This document shows positions 49,943 to 51,224 of a stretch of DNA of 51,224 nt, piece after piece; the first letter of the stretch is position 1, and the number at the start of each line of letters is the position of its first letter. Both the position numbers and the translations under genes were made by a program. Under the pieces are notes generated by a model. That model was given only the letters and a program-made list of their open reading frames with translations. It was not told the origin of the DNA and made no database searches. The stretch lies in assembly GCA_002391195.1 (NCBI GenBank), contig DGRZ01000042.1, positions 1 through 51,224 on the forward strand, read 5' to 3'. Source of the DNA: Fibrobacter sp. UBA4375 (GTDB lineage: Bacteria > Fibrobacterota > Fibrobacteria > Fibrobacterales > Fibrobacteraceae).

Positions 49943-51224
49943 CTACTTCTTGAGACAACGGACAGAGAATCCCCTGCTTTTAACATAGCTGTTCTCAGTT
50001 GGAGAATCGTAAGAACTCATGTCGATGCTTTGAGCACTACGGTCGTTGTCTGCAGTGGATGTCCAAAAGTACGCATAACTCCCTGCATTGGCAAAAGTTG
50101 GCTCACTATAACTTCCGCCAGGCAACGCGGAGAATCCATAATTGTCCGTACCATTCCAGCTCTTGGATTTGAGTTTTTTGGCCGCAGTACTTTTCCCTCC
50201 GACAAGATCAAAAAGTGTTCTCCAATTCTGAGTACTGGGTAAGCGCCAACCTGCGGGGCACGCACCGGTAGCTGCAGACCATGTGTATAAGCGACCATAT
50301 TTCGTGCAGTTAGCAGTATTGTTCGAATAACACCAGCTTCCGCTACTTGTTTTATAATTCAGGTTCTTCGTCATCCAAATTTGGGCTGTGTTGCCTTGAG
50401 CAATGCGAACATAACCATACAACTGATTGTCACGCGTATCGCAAAAAAACTTAGAAGAGTCGTACCATACGGCGGATTCTCCGTTACCGCACGCGGTCTC
50501 AATGACATTTCCTTCTCCGCAACGCTGCGTCTCCAGGTCAAAAGTCTCCGTGCCACATACGCCTTTTACAACACCAGATTCACATACCTTGCTGCCGTCC
50601 GCAATGTACCATACGGCACTTTCCCCGTTACCGCACGCGGTCTCGACGACATTTCCGTCACCGCAACGCTGCGTCTCCAGGTCAAAAGTCTCCGTGCCAC
50701 ATATGCCTTTTACAACGCCAGATTCACATGCCTTACTGCCGTCTGCGACGTACCATACGGCACTTTCCCCGCTACCGCACACGGTCTCGACGACATTTCC
50801 TTCTCCGCAACGCTGCGTCTCCAGGTCGAAAGTCTCCGCGCCACATATGCCTTTTACAACGCCAGATTCACATGCCTTACTGCCGTCCGCAATGTACCAT
50901 ACGGCACTTTCCCCGCTACCGCACACGGTCTCGACGACATTTCCTTCTCCGCAACGCTGCGTCTCCAGGTCAAAAGTCTCCGTGCCACATACGCCTTTTA
51001 CAACGCCAGATTCACATGCCTTACTGCCGTCTGCGACGTACCATACGGCACTCTCCCCGCTACCGCACGCGGTCTCAACGACATCTCCTTCTCCGCAATG
51101 CTGCGTCTCCAGGTCAAAAGTCTCCGTGCCACATACACCAGAGGCATCACCGGATTCATCCTTGTCGCCGTTTACACCAGTTCCCTCGCCGTCTTTCGTA
51201 CCGGCATCCTTGCCACCGTTTACA
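49943..51224 (-). CDS. FISUMP-domain protein with 48-residue tandem repeats (5' end cut by window edge)
   Basis: Open from the window edge (first full codon at 51223) to the stop at 49943, at least 426 residues. The N-terminal visible part is Gly/Asp-rich (NGGKDAGTKDGEGTGVNGDK). Then about 4.7 units of a 48-residue repeat, each with four Cys (CGSGESAVWY, KACESGVVKG, CGTETFDLETQRC), whose DNA period is exactly 144 bp. The C-terminal 170 residues are a FISUMP domain: IWMTKNLNY, WCYSNNTANCTKYGRLYTW, GACPAGWRLPS, ending GFSVRCLKK. Probably a surface protein; the signal peptide lies outside. Repeat function is unknown. Confidence 0.85.
   Translation of the reverse strand, partial: VNGGKDAGTKDGEGTGVNGDKDESGDASGVCGTETFDLETQHCGEGDVVETACGSGESAVWYVADGSKACESGVVKGVCGTETFDLETQRCGEGNVVETVCGSGESAVWYIADGSKACESGVVKGICGAETFDLETQRCGEGNVVETVCGSGESAVWYVADGSKACESGVVKGICGTETFDLETQRCGDGNVVETACGNGESAVWYIADGSKVCESGVVKGVCGTETFDLETQRCGEGNVIETACGNGESAVWYDSSKFFCDTRDNQLYGYVRIAQGNTAQIWMTKNLNYKTSSGSWCYSNNTANCTKYGRLYTWSAATGACPAGWRLPSTQNWRTLFDLVGGKSTAAKKLKSKSWNGTDNYGFSALPGGSYSEPTFANAGSYAYFWTSTADNDRSAQSIDMSSYDSPTENSYVKSRGFSVRCLKK
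50463..51136 (-). repeat. 144-bp tandem repeat within the FISUMP gene
   Basis: The marker CCCCG(C/T)TACCGCAC recurs at 50623, 50767, 50911 and 51055, spaced exactly 144 bp, with a weaker copy at 50479. Copies differ by a few bases only, some silent, so they are recent or kept alike by gene conversion. Confidence 0.92.

Noticed and set aside
50463..51136. CRISPR-like array
   Set aside because: Units are 144 bp, contiguous, without spacers, and are read as protein.

Overview
The window looks like a chromosome segment of Fibrobacter or a close relative. The basis is two proteins with the Fibrobacter succinogenes major paralogous (FISUMP) domain, one at each end, together with many Ser-rich lipoproteins, a secreted GH5 cellulase carrying a type IX secretion (T9SS) sorting tail, and a PorV-like barrel. 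This is a call from protein families; species cannot be fixed from the sequence alone.

Layout. 1-4.2 kb is accessory-looking: a cut-off RelB/DinJ antitoxin, a FISUMP lipoprotein and two AAA_14/DUF4143 ATPases. 4.2-9.4 kb holds an SDR, a GNAT, a Maa/LacA-type acetyltransferase, a FliB-like cysteine-rich protein, an SPFH lipoprotein and a GH5 endoglucanase. 9.5-13.7 kb holds UDP-xylose synthase, an outer-membrane protein, coaE, an EamA exporter and mscL. 13.7-18.2 kb is a four-gene minus-strand run reading lolA, a propeller-like secreted protein, a PorV-like barrel and recF. 18.3-26 kb holds a large porin, two lipoproteins, a divergent GT5 glycosyltransferase overlapping a tRNA(CAU), rph and a 730-residue lipoprotein.

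26.1-40.5 kb is one compact minus-strand complex I operon, nuoB to nuoN, with no nuoA. Three of its subunits (NuoB, NuoE, NuoM) carry unusual C-terminal extensions. 40.6-42.5 kb is a small apparent insertion: an AlbA_2/HATPase_c_4 regulator gene flanked by two 46-bp copies of the 3' end of ribF. 42.4-49.7 kb is the translation cluster rimP-nusA-infB-rbfA-truB-ribF. The right edge is a cut-off FISUMP protein with a 144-bp tandem repeat.

The recurring surprise is short intergenic-type repeats found inside or at the very edge of coding sequence. They supply about 35 residues of TruB, two segments of the IF-2 linker, part of the PorV-like signal peptide and the last codons of coaE. Several genes also have a -10-like hexamer only 6-8 nt before the ATG with no Shine-Dalgarno, which suggests leaderless mRNAs.
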